64,000 nucleotides of DNA, taken from contig CAYWRZ010000006.1 in the NCBI GenBank assembly GCA_964460845.1, positions 124,001 through 188,000 of the forward strand. The letters are read 5' to 3'. The stretch comes from CAYWRZ01 sp964460845 (GTDB lineage Bacteria; Bacteroidota; Bacteroidia; Flavobacteriales_D; UBA2798). The position numbers and the translations under genes were made by a program. Positions 61,701 to 64,000 of the stretch are shown here, piece by piece. Each line of letters opens with the position of its first letter. Positions within the stretch are counted from its first letter, which is position 1. The notes beneath the pieces are model-generated. The model was not told the DNA's origin. It worked only from the letters and a program-made list of their open reading frames with translations, and did no database searches.

Positions 61701-63080
61701 ATGCGTCTGCTGCTCTTCCCACTCTGTCTGTGGCCGGTCTTTGCTATAGCCCAACCCACACCTCAGGAAATAAGGCTTCCCTTTTCGGAAGGACAATGCC
61801 AGGTTCTCGAAAACCCGGTATCCACCCTACTTGATAGCCTTTACGACAGGCTTGCACCGGGCGAAGAACGAAAGCTGCTCTTACTAAGTAGCACCGAAGA
61901 AAGACAACGCACCGAAAGTCAGTTGCAGAGCCTGAGCGCCAAAAGAGCCGACCTTGTGCGGAATTATTTCGAGTTCGACCGCCACGAATCGGGACGCATA
62001 CACCCGGTAGCCACTCCCTTCGAAAAGAAAAAGCCAGTAAAATCAAAAACCACCAGCAATAAAGCCTACCGCAATTTCGCACAAGCTACCCCCGCCATCT
62101 ATACGCTTCTGCTCTATAAACCCGAAAACAGCCACACAGGCTATACCAGTATGGCACCGCCCTCTTTGTTAGGCAAACGCGGCGAAACGCAACACATCGA
62201 AGCCGAACGAGATTTCAGTACACGCCAGATTTATACGTTTGATCCTACGCAGGAATTGGTGGTGAGCGGTTCGAAAGGCGTGCAACTTCGACTGAAAGCG
62301 GGCAGCCTCGTACAGCAAAACGGCGCCTTTCCCACCTGTAACGAAGTAACACTTATTCTGGAAGAATATCTTTCCCTCTCCGATATGCTAACCGGAGACC
62401 TTTCTACCCACAGCAACGGACGAATGCTACAAACCGGGGGCATGGTCTATGTCATGGCCAGGTGCAGCGACAAAGAAATTCTAAAGCTGAAACCCGGTGC
62501 CGGCATTGAAATTTACCTGCCTCAACCCGAAACATTTCCCGAAATGCGCGTCTTTACCGGTCGCTCGAACCCCGAAGTGATGGACTGGAAGCTGTCCGAA
62601 TCCGGAAAAGCCGATACCTATCCCCTATCGACCGCCACTGTGCCGGCCTTAACTCCCGATCCCGAAGAGCTGCCCACCGACGAAGAAAGTGACGGAGACG
62701 AAAGCGCAATAGACGGATACGTGCTGCGCTCCACCACGCTCGGCTGGATTAACTGCGATAAGTTCTACGACATCCCGAATGCCACTCAACTGCTGGCTGC
62801 ACACGAAAGCAAAGACACACTCTGCTACAGGCTGATATTTCCGACATTAAATTCTATTCTGCCGGGTTATCTCTATAGCCCCGGACCTGTGGTTAAATTC
62901 GACCAGATACCCGCAGGCGAAGAAGCCATTGTGGTCGCATATCGCGTGTCGGCCGATAAGAAAAAAGCCTGGTTCGGCGCGACAAGCCTTGTCACAGGCG
63001 AAATTCACAAGGCTCAACTCCAGTTGCGCGAAATACCTTACGCCTCGCTGCCCGAAGAATTTAAGCGTTTGCTCGATTAA
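61701..63080 (+). CDS. Secreted protein with OmpA-like segment, function unknown
   Basis: 459 residues. Signal peptide (LLLFPLCLWPVFAIA|QP). Residues about 50-95 (LLLLSSTEERQRTESQLQSL, then SAKRADLVRNYFEF) look like the end of an OmpA/MotB peptidoglycan-binding domain, in which repeated S-x-x-R-A-x-x-V precedes the final strand. A beta-rich module follows, with VQLRLKAGSLVQQNGAFP, DMLTGDLSTHSNGRMLQTGG and MVYVMA, similar to domains seen in many secreted Bacteroidota proteins. The C terminus is hydrophilic. The convergent terC gene overlaps its end by 4 bp. No clear function. Confidence 0.65.
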   Translation: MRLLLFPLCLWPVFAIAQPTPQEIRLPFSEGQCQVLENPVSTLLDSLYDRLAPGEERKLLLLSSTEERQRTESQLQSLSAKRADLVRNYFEFDRHESGRIHPVATPFEKKKPVKSKTTSNKAYRNFAQATPAIYTLLLYKPENSHTGYTSMAPPSLLGKRGETQHIEAERDFSTRQIYTFDPTQELVVSGSKGVQLRLKAGSLVQQNGAFPTCNEVTLILEEYLSLSDMLTGDLSTHSNGRMLQTGGMVYVMARCSDKEILKLKPGAGIEIYLPQPETFPEMRVFTGRSNPEVMDWKLSESGKADTYPLSTATVPALTPDPEELPTDEESDGDESAIDGYVLRSTTLGWINCDKFYDIPNATQLLAAHESKDTLCYRLIFPTLNSILPGYLYSPGPVVKFDQIPAGEEAIVVAYRVSADKKKAWFGATSLVTGEIHKAQLQLREIPYASLPEEFKRLLD

Positions 63081-63868
63081 GCCTCTTCCTGCGACTCCTC
63101 TTTTTCTTCTTCCCTACTCATCCTTTTCAGGAGCAGCAGGTTAAACACTTCCACCATCAGCGAAAAGCCCATAGCGAAATAGATGTAACCGCGCGGTACG
63201 TGAAAATGGAAGGCATCGGCCACCAGCAGCATACCGATCATCAGCAAGAACGAAAGGGCTAACATCACAATCGTCGGGTTGCGGTTAATAAAACGCCCCA
63301 CCGCCGAAGCGAAAACCATCATAAAAATGATGGAAAGAATCACTGCCGAAACCATCAGCCCTATTTCTTCGGTAAGTCCTATGGCCGTAAGAATAGAATC
63401 GATAGAGAAAATAATATCGATAAGAATAATCTGCACAATCATGTACGAAGCCGCTTTGCGAATTTTACCCGGATCGGTAGGCAATACTTTCGGCTTTTTC
63501 CCGGCCGCACCTATCTTATGGTGAATCTCAAGCGTACTTTTGGTAATGAGAAACAAGCCTCCGACAAAAAGAATAATATCCCGCCAACTGAAGGCCGTGC
63601 CCGCCACCTCAAATACCGGTTGTGTAAGCTGCACGATGTAAGAAATTCCCATCAGCATAATAATCCGGAATACCAGCGCAAGGGTAAGTCCCAATAAGCG
63701 TATAAAACGCTGTTTTTCGGGCGGGGCTTTGTCCACCAAAATAGAAATAAACACCAGGTTATCTATCCCTAATACTATCTCCAGCACGGCCAGCGTCAAA
63801 AACGCCATCAGGCCGTCGAACGTGAGAAAAAAGTCGAAATGATGGAAAAATGCTTCCATAAAAGGCAT
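63077..63868 (-). CDS. TerC family integral membrane protein
   Basis: 263 residues from ATG 63868 (a TTG at 63880 is less likely). Seven helices with the two TerC signatures: LEIVLGIDNLVFISILV near residue 27 and LIDIIFSIDSILTAIGL near residue 145. The aspartates in these helices are thought to bind metal. TerC proteins are linked to tellurite resistance in some bacteria and to manganese export or membrane protein metalation in others. The C terminus is acidic (EEEKEESQEEA). It stands alone in its orientation. Confidence 0.93.
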   Translation of the reverse strand: MPFMEAFFHHFDFFLTFDGLMAFLTLAVLEIVLGIDNLVFISILVDKAPPEKQRFIRLLGLTLALVFRIIMLMGISYIVQLTQPVFEVAGTAFSWRDIILFVGGLFLITKSTLEIHHKIGAAGKKPKVLPTDPGKIRKAASYMIVQIILIDIIFSIDSILTAIGLTEEIGLMVSAVILSIIFMMVFASAVGRFINRNPTIVMLALSFLLMIGMLLVADAFHFHVPRGYIYFAMGFSLMVEVFNLLLLKRMSREEEKEESQEEA

Positions 63869-63931
63869 ATTATTTTCCAAAAGTAGTGTTTATCCTACAG
63901 GTCTTCGCCCAAAGCATGTAATTTTATACCG

Positions 63932-64000
63932 GTGAACGAACTGCTTTCTCTGCTCCACACACACTGGTACCCGCTTCCCGGCGAAGCGGCACACCGGCTT
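63932..64000 (+). CDS. Possible N-terminal fragment of a Crp/Fnr-like regulator
   Basis: A GTG at 63932 opens a frame running off the window: 23 residues reading NELLSLLHTHWYPLPGEAAH and then RL. The start of many Bacteroidota Crp/Fnr proteins has this look (short helix, then a hydrophobic/charged segment before the cyclic nucleotide-binding fold). With so few residues this is only a suggestion. Confidence 0.3.
   Translation, partial: MNELLSLLHTHWYPLPGEAAHRL

Overview
The window comes from the chromosome of a Bacteroidota bacterium, probably a member of the Cytophagia/Chitinophagia/Saprospiria/Flavobacteriia side of the phylum rather than Bacteroidales. The evidence is: many secreted proteins with type IX secretion (T9SS) C-terminal domains of both type A and the gliding-motility type B; promoters of the Bacteroidota form TTG-N18/21-TAnnTTTG; almost no Shine-Dalgarno sequences; and a bacillithiol gene (bshA). 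The species cannot be named from sequence alone. I see no prophage, insertion sequence or CRISPR array. A 10-N scaffold gap lies inside a tRNA-Leu gene.

Layout. 1-1120: the 5' end of mnmE (leftward) diverges from sucD (TCA cycle), which has a textbook promoter. 1276-17875: an island of five very large T9SS type B surface proteins, interrupted by tRNA-Pro(CGG) and a fosmidomycin-resistance-type MFS exporter. A sixth paralogue lies at 31100-34765. They are built from shuffled modules: two N-terminal domain families, a repeated unit of about 75 residues with a GGTWSG core, SprB repeats, PKD domains and three C-terminal domain classes. 17934-22311: a leftward operon resembling a type II secretion/type IV pilus assembly platform (a MORN protein, a PilX/GspK-like protein, two pseudopilins, GspF and a small membrane protein), an unusual find in this phylum. 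22517-30900: a heme-acquisition locus in the order HmuY-like (T9SS cargo), HmuT, HmuU, HmuV, HmuS, terminator, HmuR, HmuY-like (surface lipoprotein). Clustered palindromes precede it.

34862-35872: a copper-type module with an AraC regulator fused to a metal-binding-like domain, a short C-terminal relic of a Cu(I)-type P1B ATPase that lacks a start and most of the enzyme, and a small HMA-like protein with one cysteine. 36653-47319: a leftward polysaccharide operon with overlapping genes (a two-domain amidotransferase, two adjacent GT-C-like membrane proteins, two flippases, GT2, O-antigen ligase, PLP aminotransferase, phosphoglycosyl transferase). 47480-47860: an intergenic region with a candidate structured RNA plus terminator and a large inverted repeat. 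47862-52083: bshA and a GH3/serine-hydrolase fusion. 52346-56934: mutL, two rhomboid proteases and an EEP-family protein. 57073-61431: a short SSB and a large TPR/DUF3857/transglutaminase protein. The window ends with tRNA-Leu, a secreted protein with an OmpA-like segment, terC, and a possible truncated gene at the right edge.

As a whole the region is dominated by cell-surface biology: T9SS adhesins and hemophores, a pilus-like machine, polysaccharide export and heme import. The most notable points are the cryptic copA relic between an AraC-HMA regulator and an HMA gene, the mosaic adhesin family with a shared promoter element, the pseudopilin operon, and the two HmuY-like proteins that use different surface-attachment routes.
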